Assembly (NCBI GenBank): GCA_028283725.1
Contig: JAPWKC010000003.1
Location: 620,001-684,000 of the forward strand
Origin: Neorhizobium sp.
GTDB lineage: Bacteria; Pseudomonadota; Alphaproteobacteria; Rhizobiales; Rhizobiaceae
DNA: 64,000 bases
Direction of reading: 5' to 3'
Below the pieces are notes generated by a model that ran no database searches, was not told the DNA's origin, and worked only from the letters and a program-made list of their open reading frames with translations. Within the stretch, counting starts at the first letter, position 1, and every line of letters starts with the position of its first letter. The translations under genes and the position numbers were made by a program. This document shows, piece after piece, positions 54,896-63,799 of the stretch.

Positions 54896-54979
54896 CTTTG
54901 ACAAATGGGCGGGTCTGCGCCATACAGCCGCTCAATCCGAAACCGCCGGCACGAGACCATCTCGCGCCGGCGGTTTCGG
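54896..54979 (+). ncRNA. possible short transcript: promoter-like boxes then a strong terminator hairpin
   Basis: TTGACA at 54898-54903, a 17-base spacer and CATACA resemble a sigma70 promoter. A perfect 14-bp stem (CCGAAACCGCCGGC / GCCGGCGGTTTCGG, 54937-54979) follows, ending in a GTTTT-type tail. Upstream of the cation diffusion facilitator start (55036), this could be a tiny RNA, an attenuator or a read-through terminator. Speculative. Confidence 0.35.
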
Positions 54980-55035
54980 CGTTTTGGGGCATGGATGCTG
55001 CAAATCATTCGCAGATGCAGGAAGGGGCGAGGCAG

Positions 55036-55953
55036 ATGGCGACGAATACGGCAGGAGACAGGAAGATCGTCGAACGACTGGCGATGTGGGGCATCCCGCT
55101 GTCGCTCGGTGTGCTGGCGCTGAAGCTTTCCGCCTGGTGGGTGACGGGTTCGGTGGCGCTGCTCTCCGACGGGCTGGAATCGCTCGTCAATGTCGCCGCC
55201 GCCTTCATCGCCTATTTCGTCATCCGCTATGCGCAGCGGCCCGCCGATCACGACCACCAGTTCGGCCATCACAAGGCGGAATATCTGTCGGCGGTGCTTG
55301 AAGGCGTGCTGATCGTGGTCGCCGCATTGCTGATCATCAAGGAGGCCTGGGAGGGACTTGCCGCGCCGCATCTGCCCGATGCACCCTGGCTCGGCCTTGG
55401 CATCAATGCGGTGGCAAGCGTGGTCAACGCCGTCTGGGCGAGCCTGCTGATCCGCACAGGCAAGGCGCAGCGTTCGCCGGCGCTGACAGCCGATGGCCAG
55501 CATATCATGTCCGACGTGGTGACGTCCGCCGGCGTCTTCGTCGGCCTCGTTCTGGCCGTCCTGACGGGATATGCGATCCTCGATCCTCTCCTCGCCATTC
55601 TGGTCGCCTTCAACATTCTCTGGCAGGGCTACAAGGTCATCAGCCATTCGCTCGGGGGATTGATGGACAAGGCGCTGGAACCGGAAGAGGAGCAGGCGGT
55701 GCGGGATGCCATCAGCACCCATTCCACCGGCGCGCTCGGCGTGCATGACCTGAGATCGCGGCGGGCAGGCTCGGCCGCGTTCATCGATTTTCACATGGTC
55801 GTGCCGGCCAGGATGACGGTGGTCGAGGCGCATTCGATCTGCGACCGCTTGGAAGATGCGATCAAAGAGGTTATTCCCGGCGCCACACTGGCCATTCATG
55901 TGGAGCCCGAAAGCGAGCGCGCCCATGGCCAGAGAGTAGATGTCGAAGGATAA
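55036..55953 (+). CDS. cation diffusion facilitator (CDF) transporter
   Basis: Divalent metal efflux protein of 305 residues with six membrane helices. Zinc-site residues appear as [11 protein letters not shown] in helix 2 and DVVTSAGVF in helix 5, with an extra [12 protein letters not shown] loop (two His clusters) after helix 2. A cytoplasmic CDF C-terminal domain follows, with [22 protein letters not shown]. Selectivity (Zn, Fe, Mn, Co) cannot be read from sequence; the helix-2 D/E and helix-5 D residues fit iron or zinc-type members. ATG 55036 has GAGG upstream. The gene overlaps or abuts queF by a few bases. Confidence 0.9.
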   Translation: MATNTAGDRKIVERLAMWGIPLSLGVLALKLSAWWVTGSVALLSDGLESLVNVAAAFIAYFVIRYAQRPADHDHQFGHHKAEYLSAVLEGVLIVVAALLIIKEAWEGLAAPHLPDAPWLGLGINAVASVVNAVWASLLIRTGKAQRSPALTADGQHIMSDVVTSAGVFVGLVLAVLTGYAILDPLLAILVAFNILWQGYKVISHSLGGLMDKALEPEEEQAVRDAISTHSTGALGVHDLRSRRAGSAAFIDFHMVVPARMTVVEAHSICDRLEDAIKEVIPGATLAIHVEPESERAHGQRVDVEG

Positions 55954-55957
55954 AGAT

Positions 55958-56422
55958 ATGACGATGACGGATGTCAGCGGGCTCTCGCAGCTCGGCAAAC
56001 AGGTCGATGCCCCGGCCAGCCCGGAAGCGGCTGTTCTGGAAAAAGTGCCCAACAGCAACGAGGGCACCGATTACGTGGTGCGGTTCACCGCGCCGGAATT
56101 CACCTCCCTCTGCCCGATGACCGGACAGCCGGATTTCGCCCATATCGTCATCGACTATGTGCCGAACGGCTTTCTGGTGGAATCGAAGTCGCTGAAACTG
56201 TTCCTGACCTCGTTCCGCAATCACGGCGCCTTCCATGAGGATTGCTCGGTCTATATCGGCAAGCGTCTGGTGGAACTGCTCGATCCCAAATGGCTGCGGA
56301 TCGGCGCCTACTGGTATCCGCGCGGCGGCATTCCGATCGACGTGTTCTGGCAGACGGGCGAAGCGCCGAAGGGTGTCTGGCTGCCGGACCAGGGCGTTCC
56401 GACCTATCGCGGACGTGGGTGA
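55958..56422 (+). CDS. queF: NADPH-dependent 7-cyano-7-deazaguanine reductase
   Basis: Final pre-tRNA step of queuosine synthesis: preQ0 to preQ1. The short (unimodular, YkvM-type) QueF of 154 residues has catalytic Cys52 in [13 protein letters not shown] and the QueF motif [20 protein letters not shown] for NADPH binding. The end matches rhizobial QueF closely ([14 protein letters not shown]). Two in-frame ATGs exist: 55940, overlapping the CDF gene by 14 bp, and 55958, which has AAGGA at good spacing and is preferred. Probably co-transcribed with the CDF gene. Confidence 0.94.
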   Translation: MTMTDVSGLSQLGKQVDAPASPEAAVLEKVPNSNEGTDYVVRFTAPEFTSLCPMTGQPDFAHIVIDYVPNGFLVESKSLKLFLTSFRNHGAFHEDCSVYIGKRLVELLDPKWLRIGAYWYPRGGIPIDVFWQTGEAPKGVWLPDQGVPTYRGRG

Positions 56423-56733
56423 GACGCGACGGCGTCAAGCCGGCAAAACGCTCCAGTGGAGCGTTTTGAGCGTCGAACGCCCCGAGCCAAGGCGAGGGGC
56501 CGGGACAGGGTGCGGCAGGCCGCAGCCCCGTCGTGCCGCGAACTCTGCGGGAAAACTGAGGCTTCCAACTTCGGACGCCATACCGGTCGCCGCCGGCAAG
56601 GGGCTGAGACCTCTTCTTTATCTCGATGCTGTCGGTGGTCCCGGACGGCGGCACGTGGTCGATTTCGCTGACTTGGCTGGATCCGCGGAGCCGGCCCCAA
56701 GACGACGACATCTGTACGCAGCGTGCTGCTACA
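56423..56733. repeat. non-coding stretch containing a perfect palindrome
   Basis: Between queF and the DUF2076 terminator there is a 25-bp hairpin CAAAACGCTCC-AGT-GGAGCGTTTTG (56444-56468) followed by 260 bp of GC-rich, apparently non-coding sequence. Similar CAAAACGCTCCAGTGGAGC segments are found in other rhizobial gene ends, in my recollection, suggesting a dispersed element. Its function is unknown. Confidence 0.5.
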
Positions 56734-56734
56734 A

Positions 56735-56775
56735 GAGAAAAAAGGGCCGCTTCCCTCAGGACGCGGCCCTTTCTC
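56735..56775 (-). terminator. terminator of the DUF2076 gene
   Basis: GC stem (GGGCCGC / GCGGCCC) flanked by A and T runs; on the minus strand it ends in six T. Twenty bp downstream of the stop of the DUF2076 gene. Confidence 0.9.
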
Positions 56776-56794
56776 TTATTCCATGACAGGCATG

Positions 56795-57652
56795 TCAGAC
56801 ATTGAGGCTGTCGTCGTCGCCGCTGTTCCAGTCGCTGTCGTTGTTCCAGTCGGAATCGTCGCTTGCCTGCTGCCAGCCGGCATTGTCGTCCCGGCCCAAA
56901 TCGACGTTGTCGGTGGCATTGTCGGCATTTGGAGCGGCGTCATTGCCGTAATAGTTGTTGATGACCGTTTCCTCGACCGGAGCCGGCGCCTGCGGGGTGC
57001 CGAAAGGGTTGGCGGTCTCGTTGAACGGCGAGCCGAGGCCGAGAGCCGAGGTGTGGCTGCTGAAGGCGCTCGACAGGGTGTTTGCGAGAAGCATGCCGCC
57101 GGCAACACCGGCTGCGGTGCCGAGCGCACCCTTCAGGAAGCTCGAACCGGCAGAGGGTGCGGCCTGCTGCGGCTGGCCGCCGCTCCAGGGCGCGCCCTGG
57201 GGGCCACCCTGATAGCCACCCTGGTACCCGCCGTCATAGGCCGGGGCCTGACGATAGCCCTGCTGGGCGGCGCCACCATTGCCGGCACTGTTTCCCCAGG
57301 GGCCGGATGCGGCCGGGGCAGGGGCAGGCGGGCGCGGTGCCGGCTGCTGGCTGGAGCCGAAGATCGAGCTCAGGAACCCGCCGCTCTGCTGCGGCGCGGG
57401 CGCCTGTGCGGCGCGGGCGTTTTCGTCCTGCAGCTGGCGAACCTGATCTTCAAGCTGTTTGATGCGTTCGGATGCGGCCTCAAGACCCTTTTCCTGCACG
57501 ATTACGGCCTGCGCCAGATAATAGGGCGAGTAGGGTTGATCGCGCACGGACTGCTCGACGAGCGTTTCCGCCTCGCGGTCGCGCGGCGTTTGCGACGCGG
57601 TTTTCACGCGATCGAAAAGAGATGTCAGAAGCTGGCGTTCTTCCGGTGACAT
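56795..57652 (-). CDS. DUF2076 domain protein
   Basis: Protein of 285 residues. The N-terminal DUF2076 domain (about 1-80) has MSPEERQLLTSLFDRV, SPYYLAQAVIVQEKGLEAA and a coiled coil. The middle is Pro/Gly/Gln-rich with GGYQ repeats (a 12-bp unit near 57201-57236). A hydrophobic patch FLKGALGTAAGVAGGMLLANTL (about 175-200) precedes an acidic tail ending with repeats of DSDWN. It is a typical periplasm- or membrane-associated hypothetical of Rhizobiales; no function is known. A strong terminator follows. Confidence 0.8.
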   Translation of the reverse strand: MSPEERQLLTSLFDRVKTASQTPRDREAETLVEQSVRDQPYSPYYLAQAVIVQEKGLEAASERIKQLEDQVRQLQDENARAAQAPAPQQSGGFLSSIFGSSQQPAPRPPAPAPAASGPWGNSAGNGGAAQQGYRQAPAYDGGYQGGYQGGPQGAPWSGGQPQQAAPSAGSSFLKGALGTAAGVAGGMLLANTLSSAFSSHTSALGLGSPFNETANPFGTPQAPAPVEETVINNYYGNDAAPNADNATDNVDLGRDDNAGWQQASDDSDWNNDSDWNSGDDDSLNV

Positions 57653-57973
57653 GTCTGCCTCCTTAGCGGACTGAATTTGTCAGAGGTGAACGTAATGAGG
57701 GATTGCGACATTTCAAAGCGGCAACACCTTAAATCTTTGTAATCTTTGCCGAGTTTATCGCATTTGACAATTTTCCGCTGCGCCGGTGCGGGCATGCATC
57801 TTTAAGATGCCGCGTCCTGCGCCAAGCACGTCGACGGCTAAGACCCTCGGCCTTTTCGCCAGGATCGTAACCACGTCTCCACAGGTTGGTCGTCTTCCTG
57901 CGCGGCGTGCATTGTTTTGTCGGCGCGAACACATTATGTCCGTTACAGGAATTTCATACAGGAGACTGTAATC

Positions 57974-58567
57974 GTGCTGAACGACGAAGACGACAACGAC
58001 GACAAGACGAAGGAACTGCCGCTCGGCAAGGAAACGGAGGCGAATCTTTTCAAGTCGCGTTCGATCTTCATCTATGGGCCGATCACCCAGGAACTGGCGC
58101 AGAAGGTCAACACGCAGCTGGTGGCGCTTTCGGCGGCCAGCGACGATGACATCCGCATCTACGTCAATTCTCCGGGCGGTCACGTCGAATCCGGTGATTC
58201 GATCCATGACATGATCAAGTTCATCAAGCCCAATGTCTGGATGATCGGAACGGGCTGGGTTGCTTCTGCCGGCGCGCTGATCTATGCGGCGGCTCCGAAG
58301 GAGCGCCGTATCTGCCTGCCGAACACCCGCTTCCTGATCCATCAGCCGTCTGGTGGTACGCGTGGCATGGCGTCCGATATCGAGATCCAGGCGCGCGAAA
58401 TCATCAAGATGAACGAGCGCCTGATCAAGATCTTCTCCAAGGCCACCGGCCAGTCGGAGGAAAAGATCGCCAAGGATATCGACCGCGACTACTGGCTGTC
58501 GGCAGAAGACGCCGTCGGCTACGGCCTCGTGTCGAAGATCGTGACCTCGCAGAGCGAGATCGCCTGA
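57974..58567 (+). CDS. ATP-dependent Clp protease proteolytic subunit (ClpP paralogue)
   Basis: Serine peptidase of 197 residues with the ClpP triad in place: Ser98 (GWVASAGAL), His123 ([10 protein letters not shown]) and Asp172 ([11 protein letters not shown]). The N-terminus is unusually acidic ([12 protein letters not shown]), longer than in the main ClpP, and no clpX or tig gene flanks it, so it is likely one of the additional ClpP isoforms of Rhizobiaceae. The partner unfoldase is unknown. Start is GTG 57974 with AGGAG upstream. A strong hairpin follows the stop. Confidence 0.9.
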   Translation: MLNDEDDNDDKTKELPLGKETEANLFKSRSIFIYGPITQELAQKVNTQLVALSAASDDDIRIYVNSPGGHVESGDSIHDMIKFIKPNVWMIGTGWVASAGALIYAAAPKERRICLPNTRFLIHQPSGGTRGMASDIEIQAREIIKMNERLIKIFSKATGQSEEKIAKDIDRDYWLSAEDAVGYGLVSKIVTSQSEIA

Positions 58568-58611
58568 TCCTTTGACCTCTTCCGCCGGATAATGGTGGAT
58601 ATCGCATTGTC

Positions 58612-58645
58612 AAAAACCCCCGTCGGATCTCCGGCGGGGGTTTTT
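58612..58645 (+). terminator. bidirectional terminator between clpP-like and CHASE-GGDEF-EAL genes
   Basis: AAAAACCCCC and GGGGGTTTTT arms around a GC-rich inner loop. Both convergent genes end within 100 bp of it. Confidence 0.9.
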
Positions 58646-58713
58646 GCATCTGGGTGACATGCCAAGGAATTGGGCGGAGTGGGCGACTATCTGCCGGCCT
58701 TCGCGCGGTCCCG

Positions 58714-61449
58714 TTATCTGCGCCGGCGACCGGCAGCGGCGATGACCTCCACCTTGCGGTTGCCCTCCTGCCAGTTGCGGGCGAAGCTGGCAAAATCGGC
58801 TGATGACATCGGCCTTGCCAGCGCATAGCCCTGCAAGACCTGACAGCCGAGGCTGCGCAGGATTTCCACATGCGCCGGCGTCTCGACACCTTCGGCGACG
58901 ATCTCGATGCCTTGCGAGCGGCCGATATCGATGATCGACGAGACGAGCCGGCGCTGCGAGCCGGAGGCTTCCAGCGGTGCAATCAGCCTGCGATCGATCT
59001 TCAAACGCTTGGGGCCGAGCTCGATCAGGCTGACGATCGAGGCATGGCCGGTGCCGAAATCATCGACTTCGATGGCGATGCCGAGCGCCTTCAATTCGGT
59101 GATGATCGCGCCGATGCCGTTGTCCTCGCCATCGAAGGAAATCGATTCCAGAAGCTCGAAGGAAAGCCGGCCGGGCACGAAGGGCGCCTTTTTCAGGCTC
59201 TCGATCAGCGTCTCGTCCTTGAGGCGCTGGGCCGAGATGTTGACGGAGAGATTGGGTATGTCGAGGTCCAGCGCCTGCCAGCGCGAGGCCTGGAACAGGG
59301 CCTTGTCGAGAACGGCGGCATCGACTGCCGCCGAACGGTGCATGTCTTCGGCAATGCCGAGGAACTCGCCGGGGGCAAGCAGGCCACGGGTCGGGTGCTG
59401 CCAGCGGGCAAGCGCCTCGACGCCGACGATATCGAGCGTCTGGGCGCAGAATTGCGGCTGATAGAACGCGACGATCTCGTCGTTGCGAAGGGCGGCCAGC
59501 AGTTCGTCGGAGATCCGGCGCGTCTGGATGGTTGCCGTCAGAAGCTCCTCGGAAAACAGTTCGGCCCGGTTGCGGCCGCGTTTCTTCGCCTCGTAGAGCG
59601 CCACGTCGGCATTGACCAGCAATTGCCGCAGATCGTCGCCGGCCGTCGTCTGGCAGGCGATGCCGGCGCTGCAGCCGACATTGCACTGGCGGCCTTCGAT
59701 GAGGATCGGCCGGGCAAGCGCCTGGATGATGGCGGCCGCCAGATGGCGGGCGCGGACCATCGGCATGTCGCCCGACGTGACGATGACGAACTCGTCGCCG
59801 CCGATGCGCGAGGCGAATTCGCCGACATCGAGAAGTGCCGTGAGGCGCAGGGCCGCCTCCCGCAAGACCGCATCGCCGGCAGCGTGACCGAGCGTGTCGT
59901 TGACTTCCTTGAAGCGGTCGAGGTCGCAATGGATGAAGGCGGTCGGATGCAGCGTAAGGGGATGTCCAGGGCCGGCCTGGGTCGCGTCGTCCATGAACTG
60001 GTCGAGGAAGCGGCGGTTTGGCAGGCCGGTCAGGGCGTCGTGCAGCGACTGATATTCGAGCGTGTGGCGGGTGGCACGCAATTGCTCGTTCTGCTCTTCG
60101 GCGCTAGCGCGGGCATCGCGCAGTTCCGTCTGCAAAAGGGTATCGCTGGTGACATCCCAGTTGGCGCCGACGATGCGCTGGCGGCCGCTCGACGTGCGGT
60201 AGGTAACACCATGGGCGCGGATATGCCTGATGTCGCCTGCCGGCGTGACGATGCGGAACTGGGTGAGGTAGGGCGTGTCGTCCTCGAGCGTCTTGACCAG
60301 CAGGCGCTGGGCGTCGTCGAAATCGTCGGGGTGAAGCGCGCTGCACCAGGCGGAATAGTGAAAGTCGTCACGGTCATGCGGCACGCCATAGAGTTCGCAC
60401 ATCTTGGCGTCCCAATAGAGCGTATTGGTCGAGGGCTCGTATTCCCAGACACCGACGCTCGACGCCTTCAATGCAAGCGCGAGGCGCTGGTGCAGGGTCT
60501 CGAGTTGCTCTTCGCGCTCCTGCAAGGTGGTGATGTGGCTCTGGCGCTGGCGCATCAGCAAACCGACCCAGATCAGCGGGCCGATGATGCAGAGCGCGAT
60601 GACCAGAACATGGGTGCGGATCGTCGGAAGGGCACTGGCATTCTCCTCCCACCCGGCCTTGGGCACGGCTGCCAGATACCAGGTGTCGTAGCCGAGATCG
60701 ACATGGGTGCGGACGGGCGATTTCGAGAAAATCTCCCTGTCGCCATAAAAGACGTCACCGTCCTTCGGTATCGGCCGGCGGGAAATCGCGATGTCGAGCG
60801 TCTGTCTCTCGTTGTCGAGATCGCTGTCCGCATAAAGCCGGTTGACGTCGATGACGGCAGAGAGGACGCCCCAGAAACGGCCGTTGCCGATGGCAAAGAC
60901 CGGGTAGCGGGCAACCAGTCCCTGTCCGCCCTGGAGCAGATTGATCGGCCCGGTGATGACCGGCTGGCGCCGCTGCACGGCTTCCATCGCAGCCGGCCCC
61001 TGTTCCGGGCTTGTCCGGTAATCGAGGCCGAGAACCCTGGAGTTGGCAACATAGGGATAGACGAAGCGCACGACCATATCGGGCGCGGCCGCAACATTTC
61101 GCAACTGGGAGGGGGCTGCAAAGATGCGCTCGGCGACGGCGGCGAATTGCGCCTCGCCCATGGTCGGATTGGCGGCGACGGCTGCAACGAGGCCGTGGAC
61201 GAGATTGACGTTGCCGTGGATATTGGTCTCAAGCCCCGAGGCGACCTTGGCCAGCTGTTCGGAGGCGGCCAGTCTCTGGGTTGCGTGGTGCTGGGCGCGC
61301 TCTTCCGTATCGATGCGGATGACGCCGATGATGACCGCGACGGCTGCCAGGAGTGCCGGCAGAAAATAGCTCGGTCCGAGCCAGGAGGGATGCTTCGATT
61401 TCAAGCGGGAGCCTTTGGCGGGCTCCGGGGCATGCGATACTGAGCTCAT
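58714..61449 (-). CDS. membrane CHASE-PAS-GGDEF-EAL cyclic di-GMP enzyme
   Basis: Sensor of 911 residues. One membrane helix (about 26-46), a periplasmic CHASE domain (about 75-260), a second helix (about 278-300), coiled coil, a PAS domain (about 325-445, with WEYEPSTNTLYWDAKM), a diguanylate cyclase domain with the canonical GGDEF (RIGGDEFVI, about 470-620) and an EAL domain (about 640-890) with EALARWQHP and DDFGTGH. Both catalytic motifs look intact, so the protein could make or break cyclic di-GMP, with the ligand signal read outside. The partner is unknown. ATG 61449 is the start. Confidence 0.93.
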   Translation of the reverse strand: MSSVSHAPEPAKGSRLKSKHPSWLGPSYFLPALLAAVAVIIGVIRIDTEERAQHHATQRLAASEQLAKVASGLETNIHGNVNLVHGLVAAVAANPTMGEAQFAAVAERIFAAPSQLRNVAAAPDMVVRFVYPYVANSRVLGLDYRTSPEQGPAAMEAVQRRQPVITGPINLLQGGQGLVARYPVFAIGNGRFWGVLSAVIDVNRLYADSDLDNERQTLDIAISRRPIPKDGDVFYGDREIFSKSPVRTHVDLGYDTWYLAAVPKAGWEENASALPTIRTHVLVIALCIIGPLIWVGLLMRQRQSHITTLQEREEQLETLHQRLALALKASSVGVWEYEPSTNTLYWDAKMCELYGVPHDRDDFHYSAWCSALHPDDFDDAQRLLVKTLEDDTPYLTQFRIVTPAGDIRHIRAHGVTYRTSSGRQRIVGANWDVTSDTLLQTELRDARASAEEQNEQLRATRHTLEYQSLHDALTGLPNRRFLDQFMDDATQAGPGHPLTLHPTAFIHCDLDRFKEVNDTLGHAAGDAVLREAALRLTALLDVGEFASRIGGDEFVIVTSGDMPMVRARHLAAAIIQALARPILIEGRQCNVGCSAGIACQTTAGDDLRQLLVNADVALYEAKKRGRNRAELFSEELLTATIQTRRISDELLAALRNDEIVAFYQPQFCAQTLDIVGVEALARWQHPTRGLLAPGEFLGIAEDMHRSAAVDAAVLDKALFQASRWQALDLDIPNLSVNISAQRLKDETLIESLKKAPFVPGRLSFELLESISFDGEDNGIGAIITELKALGIAIEVDDFGTGHASIVSLIELGPKRLKIDRRLIAPLEASGSQRRLVSSIIDIGRSQGIEIVAEGVETPAHVEILRSLGCQVLQGYALARPMSSADFASFARNWQEGNRKVEVIAAAGRRRR

Positions 61450-61726
61450 GGACGTTTCCGGCGGACGACGAGGCAGTCTGTGCCGAAAAGCTTTAAAAGG
61501 TTATAATCCGGGACGGGTACGCAGCCCAGACGTGTGCCATTTCGGCCAGAATATTGGCTGATGGCAAGCCAGAGGCAGAATGCCGCAACGCATGCGGGTC
61601 GTGCGCGGCGCAAAATGCGGGTGATTTTTCGCTGACGTCGCTTGCATCCGGCCGCGTGCTTGTGCTCCATGCCGGTTCACCTTCCATCTCCTCTGCCATC
61701 CGGTTCCCGCAGGATATCGCGACAAC

Positions 61727-62914
61727 ATGCTCAAGGATTTTTCCGTTTCGGCGCTCACGATGGGGCTGCTCACGGCGTTTGTCGGCTTCATCAGTTCTTT
61801 TGCCGTGATCACCCAGGGACTGCAGGTCATGGGCGCGACCGGTGCGCAGCAGGCGAGTGCGCTTCTGGCGCTCTGCGTCGCGCAGGCGCTCTTGGCGATC
61901 GGATTTTCGCTGCGCCACAGGATGCCGATCATGATGGCGTGGTCGACGCCGGGGGCCGCCCTTCTGGCATCGACCGGCGCAATCGCTGGCGGGTTTCCAG
62001 CGGCCGTCGGCGCGTTTCTTCTCTGCGCCGCGCTGATCGTGCTGTCCGGCCTGTTCCGGCCGCTCGGGCGGGCGATCCGGCTGATCCCGTCGGCGCTTGC
62101 CAATGCGATGCTGGCCGGCATCCTGCTGGGCTTGTGCCTGGCGCCGGTCAAGGCGGTCGCCTTCAATGCGGCACTCGGGCTGCCGATCGTGATTGCATGG
62201 ATGGTCGTCGTCTCGCGCTGGCGGATCTTTGCGGTGCCTGCCGCACTCGGCGCCTTCGTCCTCGTGCTGCTTCTCGGCGTCGACCTGCCGGGCGATGCGC
62301 TGTCGCAGATCGGTGCGGCGATCCATCCGGTGCTGATCCCGGTCATGCCGGAATTTACCTGGCACGGCTTCGTCTCGGTGGCGCTACCGCTTTATATCGT
62401 CACCATGGCCTCGCAGAACATTCCGGGCATCGCCATCCTGAAGGCGCATGGCTACGAGCCGCCGCCGGGGCCGCTGTTCACCGGAACAGGGATATTTTCC
62501 GCCATCTGCGCCATGTTCGGCGGCGTGCCCGTCAATATGGCAGCGATCACGGCGGCGATGTGCGCCAGCGAGGATGCCCATCCCGATCCGACGCGCCGCT
62601 ACTGGGCCTCGCTCGTCGGCGGGGTGGCCTATATCGTGCTCGGGCTCATCGCCGGCGGAATCATCGCCTTCGTCTCGATGGCGCCGCCGATCCTGCTACA
62701 GGCCGTGGCCGGTCTCGGGTTGATCGGGGCCTTCACCAATGCCGCCTATGCCGCATGGCGCGAGCCCGATACGCGCGAGGCGGCCGCCATCACCTTTCTC
62801 GTCACTGCCTCGGGCGCCACGTTCGGCGGCATTTCCGGCGCCTTCTGGGGGCTTGTCGCCGGGGCTCTGATGATGGGCTTGTCGCGGGTGATGCGGCCTC
62901 GTAAAGTGACATAG
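61727..62914 (+). CDS. BenE-family benzoate/aromatic transporter
   Basis: Membrane protein of 395 residues with about 11 or 12 helices of the BenE (YdcO) family. It is recognised by SFAVITQGLQVMGATGAQQASALLALC near the N-terminus, PIMMAWSTPGAALLAS, and the VALPLYIVTMASQNIPGIAILKAHGY segment. The family carries aromatic acids such as benzoate by proton symport; here the substrate is unproven. No aromatic catabolism genes are adjacent. The ribosome site is poorly spaced (AGGA 12 bases upstream). It is followed by the BrnT gene after 23 bp. Confidence 0.86.
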   Translation: MLKDFSVSALTMGLLTAFVGFISSFAVITQGLQVMGATGAQQASALLALCVAQALLAIGFSLRHRMPIMMAWSTPGAALLASTGAIAGGFPAAVGAFLLCAALIVLSGLFRPLGRAIRLIPSALANAMLAGILLGLCLAPVKAVAFNAALGLPIVIAWMVVVSRWRIFAVPAALGAFVLVLLLGVDLPGDALSQIGAAIHPVLIPVMPEFTWHGFVSVALPLYIVTMASQNIPGIAILKAHGYEPPPGPLFTGTGIFSAICAMFGGVPVNMAAITAAMCASEDAHPDPTRRYWASLVGGVAYIVLGLIAGGIIAFVSMAPPILLQAVAGLGLIGAFTNAAYAAWREPDTREAAAITFLVTASGATFGGISGAFWGLVAGALMMGLSRVMRPRKVT

Positions 62915-62937
62915 TGTCGTAAAATCCGAGGCGAGGC

Positions 62938-63216
62938 ATGGAATTCGAATTCAATGCCGAAAAGAGCGCCTCGAACAAGGACAAGCACGGGATCGATTTC
63001 GTTGAGGCGCAGGCGCTTTGGCTGGATGAGTGGCTCTTTTCCCATCCGGTGGCCGCTCATGACGAAATCAGGTATATTGTTACGGGCCGGATCGGGCAAA
63101 AGCTGTGGACCGCAGTCATAACCATGCGGGACGATCGCCTGAGGATCATTTCTGTGAGGCGTGCGCGCAAGGATGAGAGGCGCAATTATGAAGACAATCA
63201 CGGCGGAAGAGTTTGA
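62938..63216 (+). CDS. brnT: BrnT-family ribonuclease toxin
   Basis: Toxin of a type II system; 92 residues, standard size. The family pattern is EFEFNAEKSASNKDKHGIDFVEAQALW at the N-terminus, then VTGRIGQKLWTAVITMRDDRLRIISVRRARKDERRNYE; the R-x-A-R-x-x-E-R core matches BrnT (RelE-like fold). It cleaves RNA and halts translation. It overlaps the antitoxin gene by 29 bp (brnA starts at 63188), so the two are translationally coupled. ATG 62938 is close to a GAGGC site. Confidence 0.85.
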   Translation: MEFEFNAEKSASNKDKHGIDFVEAQALWLDEWLFSHPVAAHDEIRYIVTGRIGQKLWTAVITMRDDRLRIISVRRARKDERRNYEDNHGGRV

Positions 63217-63457
63217 TAGAAAATTCGACGACGGTGAGGATATCAGCGCCTATGTTGACTGGTCGAAAGGGGTTCACCCCAACCGCGACTTGTGTCCTGT
63301 GAGCCTGGAACTGCCTCAATGGCTGGTGAACGCCATCAATGAGAGAGCTGAAAAGCTGGGGCTGACCAGCTCGGATCTCATGCGGAGCTGGCTTGAGGAG
63401 GCATTGTTGCAGCAGGCTGGCGATCAGGCGGATGGACGTCGCGACGTTGCGGAGTGA
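63188..63457 (+). CDS. brnA: BrnA-type antitoxin (RHH-like)
   Basis: Antitoxin of 89 residues. The N-terminal part MKTITAEEFDRKFDDGEDI contacts the toxin; the C-terminal PVSLELPQWLVNAINERAEKLGLTSSDLMRSWLEEAL is a ribbon-helix-helix DNA-binding domain. The pair presumably represses its own promoter upstream of brnT. ATG 63188 is preferred over upstream in-frame starts because GAGAGG is eight bases upstream and the toxin overlap is typical. Whether the pair is active is untested. Confidence 0.8.
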   Translation: MKTITAEEFDRKFDDGEDISAYVDWSKGVHPNRDLCPVSLELPQWLVNAINERAEKLGLTSSDLMRSWLEEALLQQAGDQADGRRDVAE

Positions 63458-63521
63458 GCAGGATTTCCGACAGCCCCGTCAGCCGCTGCTTCATCGGGTT
63501 TCATTCGCGATCAAAGTGCAC

Positions 63522-63550
63522 TTGCACAGGCGACGATCCGTCGCTATACA
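63522..63550 (+). promoter_or_regulatory. sigma70-type promoter of the leuA leader
   Basis: TTGCAC (63522-63527), a 17-base spacer and TATACA (63545-63550). The transcript would start near 63557, just before the Leu-rich leader at 63579. Confidence 0.6.
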
Positions 63551-63578
63551 GCCAGACATGACCATGACAGGCGCGATC

Positions 63579-63683
63579 ATGTCTGACCGTTCGACAACCT
63601 GCCGCTTCGCGGCCGGGTCGCCGGTACTCGCGCTTTCCTCGCTTCTTAGCCTCGACCTTACGCGCGGTTGCCGGGTCCGTTGA
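63579..63683 (+). CDS. leuL: leucine-rich leader peptide of leuA
   Basis: Short frame of 34 codons plus TGA, MSDRSTTCRFAAGSP followed by a cluster of six Leu among eleven residues (VLALSSLLSLDLTR). It lies just after a promoter and 152 bp before leuA. A hairpin follows, with outer arms GAGGAGC / GCTCCTC (63683-63726) and an inner GCCGGC pair. This arrangement fits leucine-dependent transcription attenuation as proposed for rhizobial leuA. An earlier ATG at 63558 is also in frame. Confidence 0.65.
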   Translation: MSDRSTTCRFAAGSPVLALSSLLSLDLTRGCRVR

Positions 63684-63799
63684 GGAGCGCCCGGCGGCCG
63701 AAAAGCCTGCCGGCGTAAGAGCTCCTCGCACTCACTTTTCAATCGAAGCAGAAGATCTCAAGGCGAGATCGCCATCCATTCGTTACAGGCCTGCGATAA

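Noticed and set aside
58870..61443. An 857-residue + strand frame opposite the CHASE-GGDEF-EAL gene
   Set aside because: Antisense shadow; catalytic motifs are all on the minus strand.
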